DNA of 64,000 nt from contig CAUYUJ010000724.1 of NCBI GenBank assembly GCA_963575745.1, forward strand, positions 1 through 64,000, given 5' to 3'. Source of the DNA: Prorocentrum cordatum (Eukaryota > Sar > Dinophyceae > Prorocentrales > Prorocentraceae). Both the position numbers and the translations under genes were made by a program. Positions 1 to 10,530 of the stretch are shown here, piece after piece (within the stretch, counting starts at the first letter, position 1; each line of letters opens with the position of its first letter). The notes under the pieces are model-generated. The model had not been told where the DNA came from. It saw only the letters and a list, made by a program, of their open reading frames with translations, and searched no databases.

Positions 1-469
1 GCGTAACAGCTCCCAAATGGGGCGTAATCCTCCTGAATCTTTCCGACGAAAACCTCCCAGCAGTTGCCCCCTAAGATAGCATGGCGTGGGTCATGATATC
101 TCCCCAGATCTCATGGCGCCTCTTCTTGTTTCAGTGCGTCCCGGCCCCCCCCCCCCTGGGCCGCGCACGTGCCGCCGGCCAGGATTTGCACCCCCCCCTG
201 TTGGCCGCCCCCGATATCCCAGAGATCCCGACTGTAGTCATCTTGCTGCTGCGCATGATGGGGTGGCGCAGGTGGGGTGGGCGAGGACGGGCAACATCAG
301 GCTCGGGATAGCGATAAGCGGGAGCGGCCTTACGTTGACTCGCACCGGGGCGTCGAGTCGATGATGAGCACTTCTGCTGCTGCTGCTGCTCCTTGTCCAC
401 CTCCTCAAGCCGCTGCTCGTTGTCAAACTCCTGCTGTGCAGGGAAAGGAGGGAGGACGAGGGAGGGAGC
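1..469. other. GC-rich spacer without a gene
   Basis: The stretch is GC-rich with short C runs. Short open frames exist on both strands but overlap one another, and none shows a recognisable domain. I see no gene here. Confidence 0.6.
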
Positions 470-638
470 ATGATGATGATGCTGCTGATGATGATGATGA
501 TGTTGTTGTTGTTGATGATGATGATGATGATGCTGATGATGCTGATGCTGATGATGATGATGCTGATGATGCTGATGCTGATGATGATGCTGATGATGAT
601 GATGATGATGATGCTGATGATGCTAATGATGATGATGC

Positions 639-692
<54 letters not shown>

Positions 693-708
693 CGACGATG
701 ACGATGAC
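470..708. repeat. (ATG)n/(GAT)n microsatellite
   Basis: A trinucleotide tract of ATG with GCT and GTT interruptions becomes pure at its right end and closes in a few GAC units. It creates artefactual poly-Met, poly-Asp and poly-His frames, none of which is a gene. Confidence 0.95.
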
Positions 709-728
709 GCATAATCAGACTATTCCTC

Positions 729-1256
729 CGCCCGGGCATCCGGGCGGGCACCCGGGCACACGGGCACCCGGGCACACGGGCATCCGGGCACCCGGGCACC
801 CGGGCATCCGGGCACCCGGGCACCCGGGCACCCGGGCACCCGGGCACCCGGGCACCCAGGCACCGGGGCACCCGGGCACCCGGACACCCGGGCACCCGCG
901 CACCCGCGGCACCCGCGGCACCGGGGCACGGTTCCCGGGCACCCGGGCACACGGGCACCGGGGCACCCGGGCACACGGGCACACGGGCACCCGGGCATCC
1001 CCCGGGCACCCGGGCTTCCGGGCATCCCGCTGGGCACCCGGGCACCCGGGCACCTGGGCACCCGCGGCACCCGGGCACGGTTCCCGGGCACTCGGGCACC
1101 CGGGCACGGTTCCCGGGCACCCGGGCACCCGGGCACCCGGGCATCCCCGGGGCACCCGGGCACCCGGGCACCCGGGCACACGGGCACCGGGGCACACGGG
1201 CATCCGGGCACCCGGCCCGGGCACCCGGGCACCCGGGCACCCGGGCACCCGGGCAG
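729..1256. repeat. Octanucleotide GGGCACCC array 1
   Basis: About 65 copies of an 8-bp unit GGGCACCC, with variants GGGCATCC, GGGCACAC and GGGCACGG, run head to tail. The core is partly self-complementary, so foldback is likely. All six frames stay mostly open because of the repeat, not because of coding. The same unit returns at 4598-5690. Confidence 0.95.
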
Positions 1257-1311
1257 GAGGGAGGGAGCAGGAGGAGCAGGAGGAGGAGGAGGAGGAGGAG
1301 GAGGAGGAGGA
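1257..1311. repeat. (GGA)n microsatellite
   Basis: A GGA/GCA triplet tract abuts the right end of the octamer array. Confidence 0.9.
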
Positions 1312-1902
1312 CCATGCAGAGATTTCAGGATGCATCAGCGATGCTACTATACACCCTCCCGTCGGATGTCCCCTACTCCTCATAAGTTCATACAAGAATC
1401 CTTTTCACACCTGGACGCGCGCCCTTGAAAAGCAGGCGCCCCGTTGGCCTGACATTGATGAGGAACTGCGCGCTTTGAAGTTCAATGCATCTGGCAGATT
1501 TCTGATGAGCAGCAATTGAGTTTTTAATTTTTATTTATTTTAAAAGTAAATGGAAACATATGTGTTTGAAGTGGTATATCTCAAGCTTCTCAGAAAACCA
1601 ATGGCTATGTAAGGATATCTGTGTCCCGCATGGTAAGGTATTATTTGGAATGTTGTTCATGCCCTGGACGCATGCTAGACCAACGCGAATGTACCGTGAG
1701 GTGAGATGAGATCTCGATATTTGGACGCACGCGTTGAAGTCGAAACGTAAAAGAAACGCGCGCGGGCAGAACATCTGCAACATTTTGTATTGAAGCACAG
1801 ATGGGCTTCGAAGGCTTTTGTGTTGAACTGCTTGCAGTGCTATTGTGTTCGGTATGGGTTTGACATGTTCGCGCGCGCGTGGACTTCGCATGACGTTTTG
1901 CG
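1312..1902. other. Spacer, partly AT-rich, no gene
   Basis: Non-repetitive sequence with an AT-rich stretch near 1518-1560. Its right part, from about 1785, already resembles diverged units of the neighbouring satellite. No coding signal is recognised. Confidence 0.5.
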
Positions 1903-2829
1903 ACCGTTGGAAACTTTTAAGACCAATGTGCGCGGCGTCATAGCGAGAACCCAATTTGGAAAACGACCCGCCCTCCATCCCTGCAACTGTTGGAAACTTT
2001 TAACACGAATGCGCGCGGCGCCTTAGCGAAAACCCAATTTTGAAAACCACCCGCCCTCCATCCTTGTAACTGTTGGAAGCTTTTAAGACCAATGTGCGCG
2101 GCGCCAATGCGAGAACCCAATTTGGAAAACGACCCGCCCTCCATCCCTGTAACTGCTGCGAACCTTTAAAACGAATGTGCGCGACGCCTTAGCGAGAACC
2201 CAATTTTGAAAACGTGCCGCCCTCCATCCCTGTAGCCGTTGGAAACTTTTAACACGAATGTGCGCGGCGCCTTAGCGAAAGCCCAATTTGGAAAACGACC
2301 CGCCCTCCATCCCTGTAGCCGTTGAAAACTTTTAAGACGAATGTGCGCGGCGCCTTCGCGAGAACCCAATTTGGAGAACCACCCGCCTTCCATCCCTGTA
2401 TCTGTTGGAAACTTTTAACACGAATGTGCGCGGCACCTTAGCGAGAGCCCAATTTTGAAAACGACCCGCCCTCCATCCGTGTAACGGTTGGAAACTTTTA
2501 ACACGAATGTGCGCGGCGCCTTCGCGAGAACCCAATTTGGAAAACCACCCGCCCTCCATCCCTGTAACTGTTGGGAACTTTTTAAAACGAATGTGCGCGG
2601 CGCCTTGGCGAGAGCCCAATTCTGAAAACCAGCCGCCCTCCATCCTTGTAACTGTTGGAAACTTTTAAAACGAGTGTGCGCGGCGCCTTCGCGAGAACCC
2701 AATTTGGAAAACCACCCGCCCTCCATCCCTGTAACCGTTGGAAACTTTTACCACGAATGTGCGCGGCGCCTTAGCGAGAACCCAATTTTGAAAACGACCC
2801 GCCCTCCATCCCTGTAACTGTTGGAAATT
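1903..2829 (-). repeat. 82-84 bp tandem satellite, 11 units
   Basis: Eleven head-to-tail units of 82-84 bp each contain GTTGGAAACTTTTAA, then an AATGTGCGCGGCGCC core, a GAGAACCCAATTT block and a GCCCTCCATCC block. The period is not a multiple of three, so the overlapping minus-strand frames (repeated MEGG..FSKLGSR) are a by-product. A diverged array of the same unit lies in the opposite orientation at 11386-12115. Confidence 0.92.
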
Positions 2830-2935
2830 TCGAGCTTCAGGATCATAAATTGCGATGAAGCTTAAAGCGAAACGCCCGGCCCGCCCTAAAACCACGCCTG
2901 GTGGTGCGACAGGGAGAAGTTATTTATCAGGAGAA

Positions 2936-3133
2936 GGGATGGAGGAGGAGGAAAAGGAGGAGGAGGAGGAGGAGCAGGAGGAGGAGGAGGAGGAGGAGGA
3001 GGAGCAGGAGGAGGAGGAGTGAACGTCGGGCAGGCGTCTAGCGCAATTCGAGCCGAGGGCAGAGTCGACGACGACGACGACGACGACGACAATGGACGAC
3101 GACGACCCGACCACGACGACGACGACGACGAAA

Positions 3134-3173
<40 letters not shown>

Positions 3174-3366
3174 CGGCAACGGCGGCGGCGGCGGTGGTGG
3201 CGGCGGCGACGACGGGGAATGGGAAATGGAGAGCGCTGCAATCGCGAGCACCGCCGCCGTCGCCGTTGCCGTGGCGGGCGCCGCCGCTGCCGGCCCTGCC
3301 GCCGAGACCGCCGCCGCCGCCCCCGCTGTCGTCGTCGTCGTCGTCTTCGTCGTTGTCGTTGTCGTT

Positions 3367-3414
<48 letters not shown>

Positions 3415-3885
3415 CCGGCTCGACCGGCCCGCCGGCTCGGCTCGGCCCGGCCCGGCCCGGCTCGGCCGGCGGAGGAGGAGGAGGGAAGAGGAGTGGGAGG
3501 ATGAAGACAGGACAGGGGGGGAGTAGGCCAATGATGATGATGATGATGATGAGATGATGAGGAGGAGGAGGAGGAGGGAGGAGGAGGAGGAGGAGGAGGA
3601 GGAGGACGACGTGGAGGACGAGACGAGGAGGAGGAGGAGGAGGAGGAGGAGGAGGAGGAGGAGGAGGAAGAGGAGGAGGAGGAGGAGGAGGGGGAGAAAA
3701 AGAGTGAGGAGGCGGGGAGGGACGTGGGCAAGGGGAGGCGGATGAGGACTACGTGGAGGAGCAGGCGATCGCAACCGGCGAAGCATCCAGGCAGAAAGCG
3801 AGGAGGAGGAGGAGGAGGAGGAGCAGGAGGAGGAAGAGCAGGAGGAGGAGGATGATGAAGAGGAGGAAGCGCAGGAGGAGGCCCG
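2936..3885. repeat. Composite trinucleotide block (GGA, GAC, GTC, ATG)
   Basis: Successive triplet tracts: GGA at about 2936-3019, GAC at 3064-3175, GTC at 3330-3413, ATG at 3530-3558, GGA at 3559-3690 and GGA again at 3800-3885. Short GC-rich spacers separate them. The GAC and GTC tracts are inverted copies of the same triplet and could pair across about 160 bp. Confidence 0.93.
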
Positions 3886-3886
3886 G

Positions 3887-4434
3887 TTCGCTTGAGACAT
3901 CCTCAAAACTCTGGATTCCGACACGCCCTGACCTGAGTTGGTCAGACCACTTTCGCGTGAGACATCCTCGAAACTGTGACCTCGAAGGTGCCCTGCCCCA
4001 CGGTGGTCCGGGCACTTTCGCTTGAGACATCCTCGCAATTCTGGGTTCCGAGATGCCCGGACCTGAGTTGGTCAGACCACTTTCGCCTGAGACGTCATCG
4101 AAACTCTGACCTAGGAGGTGCCCTGCCCCATGGTGGTCTGGGCACTTTCGCTTGAGACATCCTCGCACTTCTACGTTCCGAGACGCCCTGAGGTGAGGTG
4201 CTTTGGCCATTGCCGCCACAGACATCCTCGCAACGTTGACCTCGGATATGCCCTGCCCCATAATTAGTGGTCTGGCCACTTCTGCCTGAGACATCCTCGA
4301 CACTATGATCTTGTATATGCCCTGAATTCAGGTGTTCAGGCCACTTACGCGTGAGACGTTCTCCGAATTCCGACCTCGGAGGAGCCCTGCCCCATGGTGG
4401 TCCGGGCATTTTCGCTTGAGACATCCTCGCATCT
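3887..4434. repeat. About 65 bp tandem repeat, 8 units
   Basis: The motif TTCGCTTGAGACATCCTCG recurs at roughly 3887, 3950, 4015, 4080, 4146, 4208, 4278, 4344 and 4410. The intervening sequence alternates between a TGCCCTGCCCCATGGTGGT type and a GGTCAGACCAC type, so there is also a roughly 130 bp two-unit period in part of the array. Confidence 0.85.
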
Positions 4435-4435
4435 C

Positions 4436-4595
4436 TGGGTTGCGGGATGCACGTAGGGTTCTGTAGGGAGGGATTCGTGTAAGTTTCTTTAGGGATTCAT
4501 GTCGAAGTCTTTAGGGATCCACGTAAGGTTCTTTAGTGATTCATTCGGGCTCTTTTGGGATTCATGTGGGGTTCTTCATGGATTCATGCAGGGTT
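4436..4595. repeat. Degenerate 20-24 bp repeat (TTTAGGGATTCATG type)
   Basis: Five or six imperfect copies of a unit like GTTCTTTAGGGATTCATG. The TTTAGGG heptamer is spaced out rather than tandem, so this is not telomeric repeat DNA. Confidence 0.65.
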
Positions 4596-4597
4596 CC

Positions 4598-5690
4598 AGA
4601 CGTCCAGGCACCCGGGCACCCGGGCACCCGAACGGGGCTCAGGCAGCTCGGCATCCGGGCATCGCCCGGGCAGCCGGGCACCTGGGCATCCGGGCATGCG
4701 GGCACCATTTGGCATAAGGTACGGGCATCCGGGCATCCGGGCACCCGGGAATCCGGGCACCCGGGCACCTGGGCATCCGGGCATCCAGGAGCCCGGGCAA
4801 GGCCCTGCGGGCACGAGCCCGGGTATCCGGGCACCCGGGCATCTGGGCACTCCGGCACACGGGCACCCGAGCGGGGCCATGCAGGCTTCAGGCAGTTGGG
4901 CATATCGCCCGGGCAGCCGGGCACCCGGGCATCCGGGCATGCGGGCACCATTAATTGGCATAAGGCACGGGCCCGGGCATCCGGGCACCCGGGCATCTGG
5001 GCTCCCGGGCGCCCGGGCACCCGGGCATCCGGGCACACGGGCACCCGGGCACGGCCCGGGTGCCCATGCAGGCACGGGCCCGGGCACCCGGGCACGCGGG
5101 CATCCGGGCACCCGGGCACCCGGGTGCCCGGCAGCGGGGCCGGACCGCAGAAATAGGCATTTGATCGGGCAGCCGGTCACCCGGGCATCCGGGCATCCGG
5201 GCACCCGGGCGCAAGACCATATGGGCATCCGGGCACCCGGGCATCCGGGCGGGCATCCGAGCCCGGGCCAGGCCTCACGCACGGGCGAAGCCCGGGCAGC
5301 TGGGCACCCGGGCATCCGGGCATCCGGGCACCCGTGCACCCGGGCACCCGGGCACCCGCGGGCACCCGCGGGCATCCAGGCACCCGGGCATTCGGGCACA
5401 CGGGCACCCGGGCACTGCCCGGGCACCCAGGCACGGGCCCGGGCACCTGGGCACCTGGGCACCCGGGCATCCGGGCACACGGGCACCCGAGCGGGCGCGG
5501 GCCTCCGGCACATGCATCGCCCGGGCAGCCGGGCACCCGGGCATCGGGGCATCCAGGCGCCCGGGCAAGGCCCCGCGGGCACGGGCCCGGGCATCCGGGC
5601 ACCCAGGCATTTGTCACTTCGGATCGTCCATTGGGAGGGGCAACTGGGCACGGCCAGGCACCCGGGCACGGGCCCGGGCACCGTAAAATG
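4598..5690. repeat. Octanucleotide GGGCACCC array 2 with longer-range repeats
   Basis: About 1.1 kb of the same 8-bp unit as array 1, more interrupted. A GGCATAAGG.ACGGGC insert recurs near 4705 and 4955, and a CATCGCCCGGGCAGCCGGGCA block near 4660, 4905 and 5515. This suggests duplications of about 250 bp layered on the octamer. Open frames here are artefacts. Confidence 0.92.
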
Positions 5691-5740
5691 TCATATAACC
5701 CCGATGACGATGTATGCGCTGAGGATGCTGATGCTGTGAT

Positions 5741-5957
<217 letters not shown>

Positions 5958-6060
5958 GGCTCAGGGAGGGCGCGCTGTCTGGCCCCTGTCGTGATCAGTG
6001 GGCGAACCTCTGCGCTCAGTCTGTGCCTCAGACGCGGCGCTTGGCTCTGCTCCTCTGCTC

Positions 6061-6146
6061 CCCTGGGCCTATCCCCCCCTGGGCCTATCCCCCCCTGGGC
6101 CTATCCCCCCCTGGGCCTATCCCCCCCCTGGGCCTATCCCCCCCGC
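6061..6146. repeat. 15-17 bp CCTGGGCCTATCCCCC repeat, 5 copies
   Basis: Five tandem copies of CTGGGCCTATCCCCC differ mainly in the length of the C run. Confidence 0.9.
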
Positions 6147-6317
6147 ACGCTGCCCCTGATCTATTCGACGCCAGGTGGTTCTCGGGCCGCAACTCGGGCC
6201 CCCAGCGGCCCTTCGGGGCGACTCCGGCCCCCCCACAGCGCGCTTTCGGCGAGCCGAGTCGGATGGAAGCCTTCCCGCTTCTCGACAACGTCCGGGAATT
6301 ATCGCCCCCCTTTCATT

Positions 6318-6503
6318 CCCAGACCCCCTCGAGTAATGAAAAAATCACGGCGGAAGGTTTTTCTGAATTTTCGGCCTCCGGGGGCCCTCTTCGGGCCTCG
6401 GGAGCGTCAAGAAACGACTCAGGATGCAAAGCCGCTCATGGGGAAAGGGTCGGGACCTTTGGGGGTCGACGTAACGAAAAAATCATTACGTCGGGGGTCC
6501 GGG
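6318..6503 (+). mobile_element. Family A TIR element, copy A1
   Basis: A 186-bp element begins CCCAGACCCCC and ends GGGGGTCCGGG. The inverted ends continue inward as GTAATGAAAAAATCA against TGAAAAAATCATTAC. The interior carries a GGCCTCCGGGGGCCCTC block and a GGGTCGGGACC block. It is flanked on both sides by TT, a 2-bp target-site duplication. It has no coding capacity and resembles a MITE. Confidence 0.88.
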
Positions 6504-6507
6504 TTCT

Positions 6508-6690
6508 AGGCATCCCAGAAGGGGTCCAAGTAGATGGGATCGGAGGTCCGCGCCGCATCGGTGATGCATGTGCGATGCGGCTCGGTGGACCCCGATGTTC
6601 TCCACGCCGACGGCGCCGATGCGTCGCCGACGCCGCCGGTGCATCGCTGGTGCATCGGCGTTATATCGGCGATGCACCCCCGACGTCACG
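6508..6690 (+). mobile_element. Family C TIR/foldback element, copy C1
   Basis: A GATGCATCGGCGATG-type element, abutting A1. The left arm has GATGGGATCGGAGG, the centre has TTCTCCACGCCGACG, and the right arm has a diverged mirror of the left. Copies C2, C3 and a fragment lie at 12781, 36041 and 29203. It has no ORF of its own. Confidence 0.7.
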
Positions 6691-6828
6691 ATGTTTCCCA
6701 ACCACCTTGTGGTGCTGGCTCCTCGTTTTGAGGAGACAGCGCCCCGCGTTCCTCCTTCCTTCCTCCCCCTCCTCCCTCATCTCCCATCCGTGCCTCTCCT
6801 GCCTCGGCTCTCCGCATGGCCATTTCGG

Positions 6829-7060
6829 CACACCCCTCACGCGGTTCGTGGCCCCATGGGGAGCCCCACCGAAGGCCCCAGTGGCAGTGTCCGCACGGCG
6901 CCGCCGCCCCATTTCGGCACACCCCTCACACGGTTCGTGGCCCCATAGGGAGCTCCACCGAAGGCCCCAGTGCCACCGTCCACATGCGTCCCCCCCACCC
7001 ACTCCGACACAACCCTCACACGTTCCGTGGCCCCATAGGAAGCTCCGCCGAAGGTGATGT
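6829..7060 (+). repeat. 89 bp satellite, about 2.5 units
   Basis: CACACCCCTCAC anchors recur at 6829, 6918 and about 7008. Each unit carries TTCGTGGCCCCATAGGGAG and GGCCCCAGTGGC.G. The CT-rich leader upstream at 6740-6828 and these units match the six-unit array at 57867-58400. Confidence 0.88.
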
Positions 7061-7109
7061 TCACAACTGCGGTTCTCACATCTGCTTGTGATTGGGTCCT
7101 TCGCCAGGC

Positions 7110-7270
7110 TACTTCACAACGTCGACCCCCAGAGTTCTGGACCGCTCCCCCGGGACCGGCTTTTGAACCCGAGCCATTGTTGGACGGCCCCGAGAACCCG
7201 GCGAGGGCCCCCGGAGGCCGAAAATAGCGAGAAGCCTTCCGTCGTGAGTTTCTCATGGCTCGAGTAGGGG
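7110..7270 (-). mobile_element. Degenerate family A element
   Basis: Reverse-orientation family A interior blocks (GTCGACCCCCAGAG, GGGCCCCCGGAGGCCGAAAAT) are recognisable. Both TIRs are too decayed to fix the ends. Confidence 0.6.
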
Positions 7271-7630
7271 ATCGACTACAGAATCGATTCACTCCAGAAT
7301 GGATTCTTCCGTCGAGTCTACGAACAACACGTGGAATGTTTCCGAGATGTACTGAACTTTCCTATACGTCTTTCTGTTGACCGCGAGGCACCCATTTCAT
7401 TCTGGGGTAAACCAATCCTGTCGTCGATCTCCTATAGCTGAATAGCTCGAGGGGGTCCGGGATCCCTCGCCCGCCGGGGGCAGTCGGCTCGGCCCCTCGC
7501 TGCCCCAGCCCCCCCTATACCAGGGCTCCTTTCGACACTCCTCCGGTTCGGTGCGACTCGGTGCCGGTGGCTTCCCGTTCCGAGTCGATTGGGCTTCGGA
7601 CTCCGATCGGTCGGTTCCGTTTCCTCCATC
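7271..7630. other. Spacer, no gene
   Basis: Unique sequence between two family A elements. A short foldback lies near 7268-7305. Nothing coding is recognised. Confidence 0.5.
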
Positions 7631-7815
7631 CCAGACCCCCTCGAGTAATGAAAAAATCATGACGGGAGGTTTTTCTGCATTTTCGGCCCCCGGGGGCCCT
7701 CACCGGGCCTCGGGAGCGTCAAAAAACGACCCAGGATGCAAAGCCGGTCATGGGGAAAGGGTCGGGACCTCTGGGGGTCGACGTAATGAAAAAATCATTA
7801 CGTCGGGGGTCTGGG
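7631..7815 (+). mobile_element. Family A TIR element, copy A2
   Basis: A 185-bp copy with intact ends CCCAGACCCCC and GGGGGTCTGGG, flanked by the 2-bp duplication AT. It is nearly collinear with A1. The interior frame that reads NEKI..GGFS..SA.GG recurs between copies because the DNA is conserved, and there is no evidence that it is translated. Confidence 0.9.
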
Positions 7816-7909
7816 ATGGCGGCCTACCAACCTGCCGATGCCTGCCGATCCAGCTTCTCCCGGTTCGGCTGCCGCTTCACCGCCGATCCGATGCGGTTCG
7901 GTCGCCGAC

Positions 7910-8129
7910 CCCAGACCTCTTCGCGCTGTGACAAAATCCCCACGGGAGGCTTTTCGCTGTTCTCGGCCTCCGGGGGCCCTCACCGGGCCCCGGGGCCGTC
8001 AGACTCGGGGTGAGAGACCGGTCCCGGGGAATTCCCCGGGACCGGTTGTCGACGTCGACGTCGAGAGTTCTCGACGTCGAGAACTCTGGGGGACGAAGTT
8101 GTGACAAAATCATGACGTCGGGGGTCTGG
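7910..8129 (+). mobile_element. Family A TIR element, copy A3 with internal palindrome
   Basis: The ends are CCCAGACCTC and GGGGGTCTGG. This copy is about 35 bp longer than the norm because of a GTCGACGTCGACG and GAGTTCTCGACGTCGAGAAC palindromic stretch near 8045-8095. No clean target duplication is seen. Confidence 0.8.
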
Positions 8130-8220
8130 AATTCGACTTCCCGATCCGATTCTGGGCCCTCCTGCCTACCAGCACGCCGATTCCTGCCGGTTCGACTTCT
8201 CCCGACTCGGCTGCTGATTT

Positions 8221-8406
8221 CCCAGACCCCCGACGTAGTGATTTTTACATTGCGTCGACCCCCAGAGGTCCCGACCCTTTCCCCATGACCGGCTATGCAT
8301 CCCGAGTCGGTTTTTGACGCTCCCGAGGCCCGGTGAGGGCCCCCGGAGGCCGAAAATTCAGAAAGACCTTCCGACGTGATTTCTTCATTACTCGAGGGGG
8401 GCTGGG
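8221..8406 (-). mobile_element. Family A TIR element, copy A4
   Basis: A reverse-orientation 186-bp copy. The left end is CCCAGACCCCCGACGTAGTG, the right end is CTCGAGGGGGGCTGGG, and both flanks carry TT. Copies A3 and A4 form a 500-bp inverted pair. Confidence 0.88.
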
Positions 8407-8634
8407 TTCCGCCGACCCGATTCATTTCGATCACCGATTGGGCTTCTCGACTCGATCCCGGGCTCTCCTGCTCTGCTGCGCCCTGGCGGTGCGGCGCGGC
8501 GCGGCGAGGAGGCGATGGCCCTCGCGGAGCGGCTGGCCGCCGAGAAGGCGCACCGCCGAGAGAAGCGCGCCGCCGAGGGGGCCCCCGCGAGGACGGGGGA
8601 ACATGCAGCTCCCGAGGAGCCGGGCCGGGTGTCA

Positions 8635-8790
8635 CATCGGGCGTGTCCCTCTACAGGAGGCACGTTCCAAAAGGGTATAACCAATAGATAGAGTCAGGGG
8701 GCGAGTTTCCTAGTATTCTGGACGGTTCTTGAAGATGCGTTTGACTATATAGTGCCTCCCCAAAATCCGCCTGTAGGAGGACATGCCCGA
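8635..8790 (+). mobile_element. Family B TIR element, copy B1
   Basis: The left end reads TCGGGCGTGTCCCTCTACAG and the right end TCCGCCTGTAGGAGGACATG followed by CCCGA. The inverted ends are about 27 bp and the AT-rich interior is non-coding. Confidence 0.82.
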
Positions 8791-8803
8791 ACTGGGCCTT
8801 GTG

Positions 8804-8957
8804 CCCAGACCCCGTCGGGTTGGGAAGACATCCGGGCGGGAGGCTTTCCGCTGACTTCTCGGCCTCCGGCCCCCCCTGGGGGGCCCTCCGCCGGGCCTCG
8901 CGGGGCCGTCAAGAAAACGACTCGCGGGTGAGCAGCCGGTCCTGGGGGAGGGGTCGA
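8804..8957 (+). mobile_element. Family A element, copy A5, truncated
   Basis: It starts with a CCCAGACCCCG end and keeps the GGCCTCCGG, GCCGTCAAGAAAACGACTC and GGGTCGAGACC blocks, but the right TIR is missing. A family F element sits exactly where the right end should be, so F1 probably inserted into or replaced this end. Confidence 0.72.
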
Positions 8958-8965
8958 GACCTCTT

Positions 8966-9148
8966 CGACTACATGTAAGAGTGACCCTTCGCCGGAGTGA
9001 CCTTTGGTGCGCGACCGTTGGGGCCCCCCGATCGTCGCGTGCGGCGCGGCAGTAGCGTCTTGCTCGCTTGTGTTTGGTCCCCCCTGCGGCCCTCAAAAAG
9101 CCGCGCACCAAAGGTCACTCTTACCCAGGGTCACTCTTGCGTGTAGCC
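8966..9148 (+). mobile_element. Family F TIR element, copy F1
   Basis: The left arm CTACATGTAAGAGTGACC, continued by GAGTGACCTTTGGTGCGCG, mirrors the right arm CGCGCACCAAAGGTCACTC and GGGTCACTCTTGCGTGTAG over about 45 bp. Flanking octamers GACCTCTT (8958-8965) and GACCTCCT (9149-9156) look like an 8-bp target duplication with one change. A GTAAGAG at 8975 and a TGTAG ending at 9146 give intron-like borders. Confidence 0.85.
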
Positions 9149-9390
9149 GACCTCCTGGGGGTCGACGTTGAGGCAAAGGCCACGACCCTCGGGGGGCTGC
9201 GCCTGGATCGCTCTCGGCGGGCCGCAGCGACCGGAGACCGCTCCGCTTCTCCAAAATTTACCGACGGCGTTCGCTCCCCCCCGAGATCCTGCCGTTGCAA
9301 TTTTTCCCCAATCAGTGCTTGCACCGAAGGGGTCCTGTCGGAAGTTGAAAGATTTGGCGAAAGCTTCCCGCCGATTTTGGCAGCAGGGTT

Positions 9391-9576
9391 CCCAGACCCC
9401 CGACGTTATGATTTTTTCATGACGTCGACCCCCAGAGGTCCCGACCCTTTCCCCATGACCGGCTTTGCATCATGAGTCGTTTCTTGACGCTCCCGAGGCC
9501 CGGTGAGGGCCCCCAGAGGCCGAAAATGAAGGAAAACCTTCTGTCCTGATTTTTTCATTACTCGAGGGGGTCTGGG
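9391..9576 (-). mobile_element. Family A TIR element, copy A6
   Basis: A 186-bp reverse-orientation copy with intact CCCAGACCCCC and GGGGGTCTGGG ends, flanked by TT on both sides. Confidence 0.9.
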
Positions 9577-9983
9577 TTCCCGGGTTCCCAGCTCCCGGGT
9601 TCCCGGGTTCCTGGTTATATTGGTTCTGGGCCGGCTTCGGTGGGTTCTGGGTTTCCGGGCTCCCGGGTTCCCGGTCGTTCTCCTCAGCGAAATCCATCCA
9701 CTGATTGGGGTTTGTCTCTATTTCGGGCCCATGCACCAAAAGGACGAAGGAGGAGGGATGAGGATGAGGAGGAGGGGGAGGGAGGAGTCGGGGGAGGAGG
9801 GGGGAGGGAGAGGCAGAAGAAGAAAAGGGAAGGCCGAGGCGGAGGAGGAGGGAAGATGGAGGAGGAGGAGGAGGAGGAGGAGGAGGAGGAGGAATCGCAC
9901 CAAAATCGCACCCTCTGTTCTATTTCAGCGAAATCCATCCATCGCACCAGGCGTTGTGGCTCTATTTCGGGCCCATGCACCTT
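9577..9983. repeat. GGGTTCCC repeats, GGA tract and a duplicated 55 bp block
   Basis: GGGTTCCC-type octamers fill about 9577-9680. A GGA tract runs from about 9745 to 9897. A block GCGAAATCCATCCA...CTATTTCGGGCCCATGCACC occurs at about 9689-9740 and again at 9929-9983, bracketing the GGA tract. Confidence 0.75.
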
Positions 9984-10113
9984 CGCAGATCGGTCCGGCT
10001 CGAAGAATGGCGCAGGAAGATGGGGTCCAGGGCTCTGGTCGCGATTTTTGCGATGTTGCATGTTTTTGCAACGTCGGATCTCAGGGTATCGGGCAGGTGT
10101 ATGTCCACGCTGG

Positions 10114-10302
10114 AGCCGGCTAGGGGTCAGAGTGACATTTCGCTGGAGTGACCTTTGATGCGGGCCCAATGGGGTCCCCCGATCGTCGAACGCGATTCGG
10201 TAGCAGCGGCTTTTGTGCGCCCAGGTTTGGCCACCCCGCGTCGCCTAGCAAGCAGCGCACCAAAGGTCAATTTTGCGCAGGGCCACTCTTGCGTGTAGCC
10301 GA
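10114..10302 (+). mobile_element. Family F TIR element, copy F2
   Basis: Collinear with F1. It has AGAGTGACATTTCGCTGGAG on the left, CAGCGCACCAAAGGTCA on the right and the same CACTCTTGCGTGTAGCCGA terminus. The left terminus is mutated, so the GTAAG seen in F1 is lost. The interior shares GGGG.CCCCCGATCGTCG. Confidence 0.82.
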
Positions 10303-10530
10303 TGGTTTCCAGGTTCAGGGTCATCGGGGGTTTTCGGCGGCATTCCAGCCTTAGGATGCGTTCCAGCCGAGCCTTCGAGAATGCTCGCCCCTTCTGACTT
10401 CCCCCCCAGGCTCGCCGCCGAATGAGGACCGCCCCTCCTCGCAGTGGAGACAGAGCGGACCGCCCCTGAGGCCTGGTGCGGCAACAGAAACAAGGCCCAC
10501 GTTTGGCTCACGCGTGGAGCGTGGTGTTAA

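Noticed and set aside
470-1519. 349-codon frame with poly-Met and a GHPGTRAPGHPG collagen-like repeat
   Set aside because: It is a translation of ATG and GGGCACCC microsatellites; equal-length frames exist on the other strand.
1903-2829. CRISPR-like array of regularly spaced repeats
   Set aside because: Units are contiguous tandem copies with no unique spacers, and the context is eukaryotic.
4436-4595. TTTAGGG words as interstitial telomere repeat
   Set aside because: The heptamer is never tandem; it is part of a 20-24 bp degenerate unit.
6318-9576. Conserved peptide NEKI..GGFS.FSASGGPHRASGAS shared by many frames
   Set aside because: The conservation follows the DNA of family A elements; copies with indels lose the frame freely and both strands are equally conserved.
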